Shown: positions 11,358 through 21,906, counted from the first letter of the stretch. The stretch is DNA of 64,000 nt from Manis javanica (GCF_040802235.1 NC_133158.1:157802401-157866400), one strand, 5' to 3'. Numbers and translations are program-made. Notes: generated by a model not told the origin, from the sequence alone.

Positions 11358-12219
11358 CTAGAGCAGTCCCTGTAGGATACCCTGAAGAGGTGGTTTGTGG
11401 GAGGCAAATTCCCTCATCTTTCGCTTGTCTGGGAATTGTTCAATCCCTCTTTCATATTTAAATGATATTTGTGCTGGATATAGTAGTCTTGGTTTGAGGC
11501 CCTTCTGTTTCATTGCATTAAGTGTATCATACCATTCTCTTCTGGCCTGTAGGGTTTCTGTTGAGAAGTCTGATGATAGCCTGATGTGTTTTCCTTTGTA
11601 GGTAACCTTTTTTTTTCTCTCTGGCTGCCTTTAATACTTTGTCCTTGTCTTTGATCTTTGCCATTTTAATTATTATGTGTCTTGGTGTTGCCCTCCTTGG
11701 GTCCCTTGTCATGGGAGTTCTGTGTACCTCTGTGGTCTGAGAGGCCATTTCTTCCCCTAGTTTGGGGAAGTTTTTGGCAATTATTTCTTCAAAGGCACTT
11801 TCTATCCCTTTTTCTCTCTCTTCTTCTTCTGGTATCCCTATAATGCGTATATTGTTCCTTTTTGATTGGTCACTCAGCTCTCTTAAAATTCTTTCATTCC
11901 TGGAGATCCTTTTATCTCCCTCTGCATCAGCTTCTCTGTGTTCCTGTTCTCTGTTTTCTAGTCCATTAGTGGTCTCTTGAGTCTCATCCATTCTGTTTTG
12001 AAGTCCTTCCAGAGCTTGTTTTATTTCTGTATTCTCCTTTCTTAGTTCTTGCATATTTCTCTGCAAGTCCATCAGCATGGTTATGACTTTTGTTTTGAAT
12101 TCTTTTTCAGGAAGACTGGTTAAATCTATCTTCCCAGGTTCCTTCTCAGGGGAAGATGTAGCAGATGCCGCAGCTGTCTGGGTTCATCTTGTCTGGATCA
12201 TTTTTTTTTGCCTTTTCAT
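11358..12219 (-). pseudogene. L1 copy 2 ORF1 (RNA-binding chaperone), broken
   Basis: ORF1p is the trimeric RNA-binding protein that coats L1 RNA. The expected start (MKRQKK) is at 12219 and is followed by an in-frame stop at codon 12. The largest open part is 11527-12078, with a coiled-coil-like stretch (heptads, Glu/Lys-rich, about 40-130 residues from the start). The RRM-like core follows (RNNIRIIGIPEEEEREKGIE, then FPKLGEE), and then the start of the C-terminal domain (PRHIIIKMAK). Around 11610-11617 a lengthened T run shifts the frame, so the conserved end (ARREWHD...LLYPA-type) is read out of frame down to the family stop at 11358. Confidence 0.88.
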
Positions 12220-13005
12220 GTTGACAGGTGCTATTGACTGTCAGCTGCGAGGGCCAAACTTTTCACTTGCTCCTGGTCTTTCTTTACTGGGACAACTGCG
12301 ACCCCTAGTGGCTTGTGTTGTGTAATTGCGTGTAGGCTGGGTCTTTGTGTCTTGCCCTGCCAAAGTGTAGGAATTTTCCTTTCTGCCTTTCTGTGTGCGT
12401 GTTTTGCCTTTGGCTGTTTCTCTGCTTTCGCAGCACCCAGAGGGGTAATGGATGGGGGAGCTGTTTGGCTGTTTACCTCTGTGAGTGGTCTCAGAGCTGT
12501 TGCCCAGGGGGTTAGTGCTCCCGGTTTTCCCTGTAATTTCCAGCCACTGGGCTGTGACCTGTGTTGTTTCCGTGTAGCTGTTATATCCCTGTCCCTTTGA
12601 GACTTTCAAATAGCCCTCGCTTTTCTTTGTCACAGGGGCATCAGCTTCGGCACCTGCTCAGAGGTCTTGCTGCCCTATTTCCCTAGTTTCCAGCCCTCCA
12701 CACATGCACTGTGTCTGCGCTCTGATGCGTGTGGCTGGGGCTGGGTGTTTAGCAGTCCTTGGCTCCCTCTCCCTCCTGCCGGGAGCTGGGGGGAGGTGTG
12801 CTCGCGTCCCCCCGGACTGGGCTTGTATCTTACCCCTTTCACCAGGTGCTGGGTTCTCGCTGGTGTTGATGTAGTCTGGCTGTTGTCCTGTGTCTTCTGG
12901 TCTCTCTTTTAGGATTAGTTGTATTTGTTGTATTTTCAAAACTATATATGTTTTTGGGAGAAGATTCCCACTGTCCTACTCATGCTGCCATGTTGGCTTC
13001 GCCCC
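12220..13005 (-). promoter_or_regulatory. L1 copy 2 5'UTR / internal promoter
   Basis: This roughly 790-bp GC-richer segment lies between the ORF1 start and the 5' boundary set by the right target duplication. The terminal sequence on the minus strand begins GGGGCGAAGCC and has ACATGGC within the first 20 bases, which resembles the YY1-bound start of L1 promoters (AAGATGGC). It has several CpGs around 12780-12830. Function is inferred from L1 biology; no activity can be read from sequence. Confidence 0.75.
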
Positions 13006-13018
13006 ACCCTTGACTCTT
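13006..13018. repeat. Target site duplication, right copy (13 bp)
   Basis: This is identical to 5075-5087. It marks the 5' boundary of the nested L1 unit, and outer L1 ORF2 resumes immediately after it. Confidence 0.93.
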
Positions 13019-13203
13019 AATCTGTGCATGTCTTTGGGTTTGAGGTGAGTCTCTTGTAAGCAGCATATAGATGGGACTTGCTTTTTTATCCATTCTATTA
13101 CTCTGTGTCTTTTGATTGGTGCATTCAGTCCATTTAAATTTAGGGTGATTATTGAAAGATATGTACTTATTGCCATTGTAGGTTTTAGATTTGTGGTTAC
13201 CAA
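13019..13203 (-). pseudogene. L1 copy 1 ORF2 N-terminal segment
   Basis: This is the first ~60 residues of ORF2, with LSIITLNLNGLNAPIKRHRV and CCLQETHLKPKDMHRLRVKG, including the catalytic Glu of QETH. The family start is probably the Met of MAIS (13176); an in-frame Met lies nine codons upstream at 13203. The frame is cut after the VKG motif by the nested insertion and would continue at 5087 on the same strand. Confidence 0.88.
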
Positions 13204-13367
13204 AGGTTCAAGTTTAGCTTGTTTGCTACCTTACTGTCTGACCTCACTCACTTAGTGAGCTGTTATAAACACAGTCTGATGATTATGTCTCTCCCTTCTT
13301 ATTCCTCCTCCTCCCTTCTTCATATGTTGGGTGTTTTTTTCTGTGCTCTTTTTAGGAGTGCTCCCAT

Positions 13368-13897
13368 CTAGAGCAGTCCCACTAAGATACCCTGTAGATG
13401 TGGTTTGTGGGAGGCAAATTCCCTCAACTTTTGCTTGTCTGGGAACTGTTTAATCCCCCCTTCATATTTAAATGATAATCGTGCTGGATACAGTATCCTT
13501 GGTTCAAGGCCCTTCTGTTTCATTGCATTAAATATATCATGCCATTCTCTTCTGGCCTGTAAGGTTTCTCTTGAGAAGTCTGATGATAGCCTGATGGGTT
13601 TTCCTTTGTAGGTGAACTTTTTACTCTCTCTCGCTGCCTTTAATTCTCTGTCCCTTTCCTTGATCTTTGCCATTTTAATTATTATGTGTCTTGGTGTTGA
13701 CCTCTTTGGATCCTGTCTCTCGGGAGTTCTGTGTGCCTCCGTAGTCTGAGCAACTATTTCCTCCCCCAGTTTGGGGAAGTTCTCAGCAATTATTTCTTCA
13801 AAGACACTTTCTATCCCTTTTTCTCTCTCTTCTTCCTCTGACTCCCCTATAATGCAGATATTGTTCCTTTTGGATTGGTCACACAGTTCTCTTAATA
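13368..13897 (-). pseudogene. L1 copy 1 ORF1, N-terminal part deleted
   Basis: An open frame covers the RRM-like and C-terminal domains of ORF1p: IIGESEEEEREKGIE, ENFPKLGEE, PRHIIIKMAKIKERD, KGKPIRLSSDFS, ARREWHDIFNAMKQKGLEPR and ILYPARLSF, with the family stop at 13368-13370. At about 13897 the homology ends within the RELCDQS region and jumps to 5'UTR-like sequence. The coiled-coil trimerisation domain, present in copy 2 at about 11900-12150, is therefore missing. The remaining frame is intact over about 176 residues, longer than the equivalent in copy 2. Confidence 0.87.
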
Positions 13898-14672
13898 TCA
13901 CATGGATCTGCTCTCAGTTCCTTCTAGCGCTTCTTCCCCTGGCACACACTCCCACTCTCCTGCTACTGGGCCCGTGTGTTGGGATCCACGCCAGTTGAAG
14001 GAATGACTGGCAGGCTGCCTAGTCCTGTTAGTGGCTTCAGAGCTGCACTGCCTCCATTTAGGGCGCCTAAGTTTCCCCAGTATTCCCAGCTGCCGGAACA
14101 ACTTCGTCCAGCTATGGGGTCCCTGTCTCTTTAAGACTTGCAGAAAGCACTCGCTTTTCTTTTGTCTCAGGGATGCCAGTTGCAGGCATCTGCCCACAGA
14201 TTTTGCTTTTCTATTTCTCTAATATCCAGCACCCTGTGCACCTTGTGTCTGCATTCCAGGTGCGGATTTCTAGACCTGGTTGTTTAGCAGTCCTGGGCTT
14301 TCACTCCCTCCCCATTTCGACTCCTTTCTTCCCGCCGGGTTTTGGGGTGGGGGAGCGTTTGGGTCCCGCCTGGCTGCAATTTGTATCTTACCCCCTTTGT
14401 GTGATGCTGAGTTCTCACAGATGTAGATGTATCCTGGCTATTGTACTGCATCCACTGGTGTCTCTTTTAGGAATAGTTGTATTTATTGTATTTTCATAAA
14501 TATATATGTTTTGGGGAGGAGATTTCCTCTGAACTACTCATGCCGCCATCTTCCCATGATCCTTGTGATTTTTTTTAGTCCTCTTTTGTTTCTTATTCAT
14601 TTCTTTTCCCTCTTCACATTAGAAATATTATTATAATTCCTTCATTAAAATTTTTAATCTTTTTAAATAACA

Positions 14673-15118
14673 TGTATCTGGCCTGATGGTTTCAGCTTGG
14701 GCAAGTTCATTATGGATTCCATGAGACAGATAAATGACAATGGAATACTGGAGGTAAAAAGGGGCTCATGCCAAGCTTTATTCTCATGGTGGCTGGTTAA
14801 GAGCTGGAATCCTGTTGGCCTCTGCCTCTGCCCCAGGCACAGCCTCCACTCCCAGCCCTGTCTTTCCTCTCAGCTTCTGCCCTCCTGCTCTCCTCTCTCT
14901 TGCTCACTTTCCTAGGCTCTCTTGTCTAGACTCTCTTTCTTTGTCTTGGCTCTTAGCACTGGGGGAACTCTTTCATAGCAATATGGGCAGTAATGGCTTA
15001 TTGCCAGCAGGTATGCAAGCATATGCCAATACAGTAGGCTAAGTATTACCTCACTACATGTACACAATGGGTATTGGGTGAGGATCCTGGCCATGGAACT
15101 TCCATTTTCCCTGCAACA
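14673..15118 (-). mobile_element. Solo LTR, shared family copy A
   Basis: This is related along most of its length to the five LTRs at 18705, 20493, 21511, 23582 and 54042. Shared blocks include 'gggcaagttcattatggatt', 'gacaatggaata', an AATAAA-type signal on the minus strand (in 'gctttattctcat') and 'ggatcctggccatggaactt'. An expanded CT/CCT-rich segment makes it longer than its relatives. AACATGTA occurs at both edges (14669-14676 and 15115-15122), so the exact ends and target duplication are ambiguous. Confidence 0.75.
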
Positions 15119-15210
15119 TGTAATTCCAAAACAGTCAACACACTGATCAGTGAAAATAAGGCTAATCCTGTGTCATATATCTGCATGCTCAAGTCTCATA
15201 ATTTACTTGA

Positions 15211-15262
15211 AATATATATATATATGTATATATATATACACACACATATGTATATATTTTTT
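15211..15262. repeat. TA/CA-rich low-complexity tract
   Basis: Alternating TA with interspersed CA and TG steps, about 50 bp. Confidence 0.85.
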
Positions 15263-16270
15263 AAATTAAAACACCAAAAACTTTACACACATTTATAAAT
15301 TTAATGATTTACTTCATCTCTAGCACTTTAAGATATGTTTGACAGTGTGAAGCAAAATTAATCATTTTATGGTTTATCTAAATATGCTGTTTCTGATATG
15401 CAAAAATGTTGCTAGGGAGTGTTGTTATCAGGTATAGCAAATATTTAAAATAAGTAAAATAATATTCTGAATGATTTGATTTGAAAAACTGTTCTGTCAT
15501 AAAGAGCATTGCTAAATATGTTTTAAGGGTGAAATTTGAATCTCTGAAAGCATTCCTTATTTTTTTAGCAATGACTTCGATTTTTGTCCTACAGCCCTAA
15601 TAAACTGAAACCACGAATTTAATGTTGATAAATTGCAGAATTCCAGTATTGAAAATTTGAAACCTTTCTGGAGTTCTTCAGAAGATTCTGGTATCCTTCA
15701 CATACAGTGCCCTTCAGTTTTGACTGCTGCATGGTTGAAGCACTTGTGAACTTGTCTTATATTAAGGTTGAGTTTTTCCAGAAGGTTTTCATAATGTCTG
15801 GATTCATTTTCCCCTATTACATCTAGTACAATATTGGCAAGATTGAACCCAAGGTAACATTTATAAGTGCAACCAGAATATTTCCCAGTTCTGAACTTAT
15901 ATATACCTTGTATTAATATAGGCTACCAAGAATTCTTTAGTCACCTTGAGGTTGACACAGGATAGGAATCAGGAAAAACAGAGGTTGTAAGAATATTGGC
16001 TTAGAAGGTGAAAATCTGAGGATAAACATGAAGTTTCTATCATCACATGCAAGGAAAATACACAGTGCTCATTCAGGCTGCTTTTCCAGATTTTCTCATC
16101 TCAACCACAAACTTTTTGGCCTTCTGGTTTATAGTTTAGTACTTCCAGCCAAAATCCAGCATATTTATTTTGAAAGGAGAAAATGTGCTTCATGGTGTAG
16201 GAAAAAGAGAGCAACTGAAATGGACTGAGTTCTAGTCCCATTTTAGGTACTTCCATGATTTTCATTCTGA
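15263..16270. other. Unique-looking sequence, nothing recognised
   Basis: This 1 kb has no supported gene. The small open frame 16028-16228 (plus) has no domain signature. No repeat family could be named by eye. Confidence 0.4.
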
Positions 16271-16274
16271 ATTT

Positions 16275-16628
16275 CAGTCCTGTCTTTGTCCATTTGGACT
16301 GCTATAACAATATAGCACAGGCTGGATAGCTTATGAACAGCAGAAATTTATTCCTCACGGTTCTGGGAAACTGGAAGTCTGAGATCAGGGTGCCAGCAGG
16401 GTTGCCTGAGGGCCCTCTTTCTGGTACACAGCCTGCACCTTCTGGCTGTGTCCTCACATGGTAGAAGGGGCTGGAGAGTTCTGTGGGGTCACTTTTATAA
16501 GAATACTAATCCAAGTCATGAAGTACCCTCATGGATTAATCGACTCCCAAAAGCCCTACCTCTGAAGGTTAGGATTTCATGAATTTGGGTAAGCAGTGGG
16601 GCATAAGCATTCAGGCCATTATAGTTAC
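16275..16628 (-). mobile_element. MaLR LTR (MST/MLT1-type)
   Basis: The plus strand matches the reverse complement of a MaLR LTR: 'ccatttggactgctataaca', 'ggctggatagcttatgaaca', 'gcagaaatttattcctcacg' (the reversed AATAAA region), 'gtgtcctcacatggtagaag', 'cttttataagaatactaatc' and 'aaaagccctacctctgaagg'. It is the opposite orientation to the related LTR at 52285. It is a nonautonomous ERVL-type relic, and the ends are approximate. Confidence 0.85.
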
Positions 16629-16727
16629 TGACCTGTTGACTAGTAAATGTGACTATTTCATGAAACACTTTCATCCCTGGGGACTGTTATATTGGGAAAA
16701 TAAGAGTAAGCTTTGGTCTCTGGATAT

Positions 16728-17177
16728 TGTTAGGGTCCGGAGTCGATAACCTCTCAAATAGACAGAAGACACTCACGATAATGCAAGTCACACAGCGAGG
16801 TTTATTTCCAGCTAGCTGGGGTCCAAGTGTCTGCCCAACGCAGTGGGTTTCAGCAAGGACCCAGAGCACTCAAAGCCAGGGGTTTATATGGCATTTTCAA
16901 AAAGCACTTACTCACAGTAATTTTCCATAATTTTGGCTTGTGCTACATCCTGGGGGTTAAGCCAAAGCAAGATAAGACCACTCCTCAAATGTTAGGGTGG
17001 TTCAGCAAGATAAGCTGACCAGAGTCGCAACCGCCCACAACCTGGTATGCATGATTAACTTGTTCTTCAAAACCTGTTTATTAAGCCTTACCCAGTTCCT
17101 CCTTTCCTGAGTCATGCACTCAGAAAATGGCTTTTTGGCCCTTAAGATGGCCATTCTCATGCTAACTCATTTTTACA
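16728..17177 (-). mobile_element. ERV1-like solo LTR with 5-bp target duplication
   Basis: This 450-bp element begins TGTTAGGGTCCGGAG and ends TTTTTACA on the plus strand, so it has TG...CA termini in both readings. It is flanked by a perfect GATAT duplication (16723-16727 and 17178-17182). On the minus strand it has a TATA-like CCATATAAACC (near 16884-16894) and an AATAAACC signal (near 16798-16805), giving U3-R-U5 order. The GACCCTAACA end on the minus strand is typical of class I ERV LTRs. No internal sequence remains. Confidence 0.88.
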
Positions 17178-17182
17178 GATAT

Positions 17183-18704
17183 CAGTTCCTTCTAATGATC
17201 ATCCTCCTCACAAATGGAATTGAGTCTTTCATAGTAGAAGCTCCTGCATAATTCTAACACAATTGCATAGCACTCCTGTAAAATTTTTATTGACATTCAT
17301 ATCACTTTGACTGCAAACTTCAATTCTGGAGTGTGCTGATAAACTAGCTTTCTGGGGGAAAAACAAGTAAACAAATATGTTTTGTAGCATTGTTCCATTT
17401 CCCTCTTCTAAATATTGCTATCACAGTCTATTTCAAGCTACCAGGGCAGTCTTGGGAAGAAGTGCCCAACTGGTTATCTGAAGCCAGTATGAGTGGGCTA
17501 CAGAATATTATCTATCTGCTCTGACTCTGTTTTTTGGAGATCAACATTGTTACAGTCTCTCTCTTCTGTGAATCTCTAAGAAACTTGGAACTGACCTGAA
17601 TCTACCGACTTGAAGCTAGATTGGATTTTCTTTTCACCCACACTTCTGTGGAGGTCTGGGAACCTTTAGTTACAGTCTGATTTCCAGGATGTAGTCAGCC
17701 ACCCACAAGTGACCAGCTTGCACGAGGAAAGGGAACTATGTATGTCCATGTAACATCTTTGGGTAAATGTATTTTTATTTCTTCCCACCTAATAATTCCT
17801 CCTTCATATAAACTAGTGAAGTTTTAATCAACAAAAGTAAAATGTATGTATCTTCACACAAAAGGTCAATCCTCTGTGGATTAGGTGATCTAGAGTTATC
17901 AGATAATAGTGGTAAATCCCCCAGTGTAGGATACACACCCTGGGGTTTATTCATTAGTAGTTTCTTGAATGTTTTAGTGTTGTTTTCTATATTTGGAAAC
18001 CTGTTTCCAAATTGCTCACAGATTGTAAAAGCACTAATTGGTGATGATCCTTTTTCAGTTCATTGACTTCCACATTGTCTGGCAATTTGTTGGCATCAGT
18101 TGAAATGTGAAGTTACTAAAGGTACTGTTTTAAACAAATGTAATTTAAGCAGTGTTTTCTTAATATGGGAGCCCATTTTAAGCTGTTACAACAGTGATAC
18201 CTGGTATTAAAACAGCCTAGATTAAGTTTTACAGTAATTACTGAATTTAAATTTTAGGATAGCAAACATTTGACTAGATAGCCAGGTAAAAATGAAGCTT
18301 GTTGAAACTGGAACTAAAGAAACTTGGTTCAGAATTTACCACTTCCTCTTTGTTATAAATATGCATGGACATACGTAACGGTGTGTATCTAGAACGAAAA
18401 ATAGAATAGTATCCAGAAGTCAGCAAGGGTAATGGATGTAAAATTGGAAGTTACACTTCACTTTTGAACGTTTTCAGGGACAAAAATCAATTATCTGGAA
18501 TTAAATGGAAGTGGCCATGTATGTGTGTGTGTGTGTGTAAGAGAAATAGTTGTATAAACAAAGTGAATCAAAAGTCAGAATAGGCATAATCAACTTCATT
18601 TTGTAATTCTTTCCAGTAGAGGCTCCTACATTACTGGTTAGATGTTTATGTGAGAATTGTCTCTTCTGAGTTTAAGTTAGATACATGAAATTCAGAGAAC
18701 GTGG
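17183..18704. other. Unique-looking sequence; short (TG)n at 18522-18538
   Basis: 1.5 kb without a convincing gene or a repeat I can name. The 74-aa frame at 17842-18066 has no recognisable motif. Confidence 0.4.
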
Positions 18705-19121
18705 TGTGGATAAAGTGAAAGTTCCTATGGCCAGGATTCTCACCTGGCCCTGGTCAGCTAGTTCATTAAACATATGTGGGCAATACGTCATTATTGAGTC
18801 AATATAAAGAGCTCCGCCCATTGCTCTGGGCGACATGGTGGAATGGCTGCAAGGCTGCAGGACAGCAGAGACAAGACTGGAGTGGTGGGAGCGCTGAGGA
18901 CAGAGAGTGAAACAGCTATTGGGATGAGGAGGCTCAGAGGCAGAGACCTGCTTGCTGCATGCAGACTCGCTCGGAGTGGATGGGATTCTAATGACTGACC
19001 TGCCACCATGGGAATAAAGTTGGTTGTAAACCCTTTCACTCCAAGAACATTCCATTGTCATTTTTCGGTTTCATTGAATCCATGGTGAACTTGCCCAGGA
19101 CTGAAACCCATTGTCAGGACA
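18705..19121 (+). mobile_element. Solo LTR, shared family copy B
   Basis: Plus-strand LTR starting TGTGGATAAAGTGAAAGTTCC and ending TGTCAGGACA. TATA-like 'aatataaagagct' at about 18801-18813 lies about 200 bp upstream of AATAAA at 19013-19018, the usual LTR spacing. The U5-like end ('tccatggtgaacttgcccag') is shared with copies D and F and, reversed, with A, C and E. No clear target duplication is seen. Confidence 0.85.
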
Positions 19122-19985
19122 CCTGGAAAGTTTCTGAAACTGGAGAATATCAGTATATTAGGATATAGTATCTATAATATGATAATTTAAGTCCTGACAG
19201 GAGAAAGATAAGGTAAATAGGAAGAACAAGCTCTTTGAAAAAATGAAAAGATTTCCATTTTCACAGAAAGAAGGAACACACACATTGGAAATTCATTGAA
19301 AGTTACCAGGCAGAATAGTTTAAAGAATGTTTTAATTGATCATTTATTCTTTTGAGTCTCTAATTTTTTCCTCACATAATGCAATTCTGACTAGGTTTTA
19401 CCTTTTTCAGTATTCTTACAATGGAAAAGCAATGTATAATTTTATGTAGTTGACCAGTTTCTCATTTCATCACAAATATTTTGAATTGAAAAATGTCTTA
19501 TATACCTGTACATATTCCTTCAATTGCAACATGTGCCACACTGATCACTGCATATATGGGTCCCTAGCTCCCTTCTTTTTTTTCCCTTCAGATTTCATTG
19601 ATTTTTTTCCCCGTGCTTGATCACACCCTGGTTTGAAAAATGCAGAAGTAAATTTATTTGTGGAGCTGCCCAACCCTTTCTTTTCCTTCTCTTTCCTTTT
19701 CTTTGGTTTCTTTTTATTTTTTACTTTCTTTTATATATAGAAATCTGTCTACTTATTTTGGCAACAGTTCTAGGAATGTCAATGTAATAAAAATTCAGCT
19801 ACTAGCCTTATGGAAAGTCCTGGATTATAAAATGGGGAGGAAACACTAGGAAGTAGATTAATTTAGTGCTATAATATATAACCTGTGTTTGATCTAAAAA
19901 GTATTCCCTGTAACCATTTTGAGTGGTATGGCATGATCAACAAGGACAAGGCAGAAATGTTCTGACTGAAGGAATCTACTTTGAA
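19122..19985. other. Unique-looking sequence, nothing recognised
   Basis: About 0.86 kb with a T-rich segment near 19570-19740. No supported gene or named repeat. Confidence 0.4.
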
Positions 19986-20004
19986 GGCTTCAAAGTTTAT
20001 TCCT

Positions 20005-20100
20005 AAGAGGCAATGGTCCTCAACCTTGGATACATATTAAAATCAACTGGAATACTTTTAAAATTCCATTTGTCAGACTTCTGGTCTCTGCTTCGGAATG
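20005..20100. mobile_element. MER5A-like hAT-Charlie fragment
   Basis: 'aatggtcctcaaccttggat' followed by 'atcaactggaatacttttaa' matches one half of the near-palindromic MER5A element (nonautonomous hAT-Charlie DNA transposon), with an 8-bp-class terminal CA-TGGTTCTCAACCTTGG motif. It is a partial copy. Confidence 0.75.
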
Positions 20101-20492
20101 AAAAGAGCTAGGAAGGTTGTCACACACACAGTTATAACAAAAAAGAGACAAACATATTGTGAGTTCATGGTTTTCCTTGAACCTGTTAGAGAGCTGAGGC
20201 TGCAGGGTAACCAGTTAGCCTAGAATAAAAATGAGAGGTGAATAAAAGGATAGGATCTGAGCATTTGCTTACTTGGGGCAGATGTGGCAAGGAGAATTCG
20301 GCTCAAATAGATAAATTGGTGGATGAGTGTGGACTGGCAAGACTTTGCAGAGCCCTTGGGGATCACAGATAACAGAGGACAATCTCACTCCCTTGCATAT
20401 TCTTTCCCACAAGTCCCACCTGGTCTTAATAGGTTGGTGGGAATTCTGATAACGCCTTCCTAATGGTGCAGCCTGGGGAAGGCAGACCACAG

Positions 20493-20913
20493 TGTCTTGC
20501 CAATGGGTTCCAGCCCCAGACAAGTTCACTACTGATTCAATAAGACTGAAAAAATGATAATGGAATGTTCTTGGGGTGAAAGGGCTTATACCCAATTTAA
20601 TTCCCACAGTAGAGGTAAATCACTAGAATCTCATCCACACAGAGTAAGTCTGCATGCAGCAATCTGGACTCTCTCTGGGCCTCTCTGCCCCCGCAGCCGT
20701 CTCTGTCTCTGTCCTCAGCACTGCCACTCCTCCCATCTCTGCTTTCCTGCAGCCTTGCAGTCATGCAGCTGTGCCACGGTTTCACAACCCAGAGCACTGG
20801 GAGGAGCTCTTTATATAGAGTCAGTAACAATGTACTGGCCATATGTGTGCAGTGAGCAAGCAGATCAGGGCCAGGTGAGAATCCTGGATATAAGGACCTT
20901 CAGTTTCTCCACA
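20493..20913 (-). mobile_element. Solo LTR, shared family copy C
   Basis: Begins TGTCTTGCCAATGGGTTCC and ends CTCCACA on the plus strand. The reversed TATA motif 'ctctttatatagag' is at about 20807-20820, and the reversed poly(A) region ('cccaatttaattccc') is near 20592. The central CT-rich part is longer than in copies D and E. Flanking pentamers (CACAG and TGCAG) match only 3 of 5. Confidence 0.82.
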
Positions 20914-21510
20914 TGCAGCTTCTGTGCAATGGCAAAAAATTCCACCTGGCCTCTTCTCTCCTTTATCTGTTGTGGAAAAAAGAGGCTTAATGTGCCTTAA
21001 GTCATTGGTGAAAAACCATTGCATAAAGGGGAGGAGAACAGAAAAAGTGTGCTATCACTGGTAGAAGAGGCAAGAATAGGTGGAGATGAAGCAGGAGCAT
21101 TGGGTAGTCCACACCCCTAAGACCCAGAGACACAGTGCCTTCCTAAGACTGAGTCTTAAACAAAACAAAATAGAACATCCCCTCCATCCCCATCACCACC
21201 AGATCAACAAGGTCACATGATAAGCAAGACTGGAATTTTGCTGGGAGTGTTGAAGTGCTGAAGACAAACCCACTCTAAGGCATAATGTAAAGGGAAGACT
21301 TAAAGCTGATGGTGGAGAAGATCCTGAAAAAGGACCTTCTGGCAAACCAGCAACCACCCCCAAGCTATTACTAGAGAAATATAAAGCATATAGTTCATTG
21401 AGGGTAACCACACTACAACAAATTCTAAGCTCAGACGAACCTCTGACTTGGTAAAAGGAAATGTCCCAGTGAAGTTCCAGTAGAAGGAAAGGGTTGCTCA
21501 TTTCCAGGAG
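20914..21510. other. Spacer between LTR copies C and D
   Basis: About 0.6 kb between two LTRs of the same family that point towards opposite strands. No gag, pro, pol or env motif is visible, so this is not an internal proviral region. Confidence 0.5.
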
Positions 21511-21859
21511 TGGGGAAAATGGAAGTTCCTATGGCCAGAATCCTCACCTGACCCTAAACTACTTGATGATATAACTGGGCTACTGCTGGGCTACTGCTTC
21601 CATGCCCATAGGCAATAAGCTATTATTCACTGAGTCATTATATAAAGAGCTGTGCCCAGTGAGCTGGGCGGAGGCAGAGATGGAGGTGGATTACAGACCT
21701 GCTGCAGACTGCTGGATGCAGATGTGATCCTAGTGCTCGAGCTACTGCCATGAGAATAAAGTCAGGTTATAAACCCTTTTACCTCAAGAATGTTTCATTG
21801 TCATTTCTCCATCTCACCAAATCCATAATGAACTTGCCCAGGGCTGAAACCCTCAGACA
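21511..21859 (+). mobile_element. Solo LTR, shared family copy D
   Basis: Starts TGGGGAAAATGGAAGTTCC and ends CTCAGACA. TATA 'ttatataaagagctg' at about 21638-21652, AATAAA at about 21755-21760, and the shared end 'gaacttgcccagggctgaaa'. It is the closest relative of copy E by length and by the 'acttgatgatataac' block. A direct duplication of 'gggctactgct' occurs near 21577-21599. Confidence 0.85.
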
Positions 21860-21906
21860 AGAGAGTTGACATTTTTCTTACTGAATTTATTATGGTATTC
21901 TTTGGT

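Larger units (their letters stand above)
5088..13005 (-). mobile_element. Nested L1 copy 2 unit with env-bearing and transduced 3' tail (7,918 bp)
   Basis: This minus-strand unit is inserted into copy 1 and bounded by a perfect 13-bp duplication. In transcript order it has: a 5' end at 13005 with the GC-rich start and a CAACATGG core like the YY1 site of L1 promoters; 5'UTR to about 12220; ORF1 (12219-11358); a spacer; ORF2 (11162-7343); 3'UTR to about 7028; a first poly(A) (T run 7017-7027); an ERV-derived block with env TM sequence (7016-5382) ending with AATAAA (5400-5405) and a second poly(A) (5373-5381); a (TA)n tract; an old L1 3' fragment (about 5312-5106); and an A-rich end (5105-5088). 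The L1 body alone is about 5.98 kb, so it is full length. Only the outermost ends carry the duplication, which suggests one retrotransposition event with a composite 3' transduction. Confidence 0.85.
13006..14557 (-). mobile_element. Outer L1 copy 1, 5' part (ORF2 start, ORF1, 5'UTR)
   Basis: This continues copy 1 on the far side of the nested unit. It contains the ORF2 N-terminus (13019-13203), an inter-ORF spacer, a 5'-truncated ORF1 (13368-13897) and a 5'UTR up to about 14557, where the minus strand reads GGGAAGATGGCGGCATGAG. That is a good match to an L1 5' end with the YY1 core. Although both ends are present, an internal deletion removed the ORF1 N-terminus. Confidence 0.87.

Noticed and set aside
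18672..19061. 129-codon minus-strand frame over solo LTR copy B
   Set aside because: It is antisense to an LTR with its own TATA and poly(A) on the other strand; Ser/Cys/Pro-rich composition reflects the CT-rich U3.
20493..21859. LTR copies C and D as the two ends of one provirus
   Set aside because: They point to opposite strands and the 0.6 kb between them shows no retroviral coding motif.
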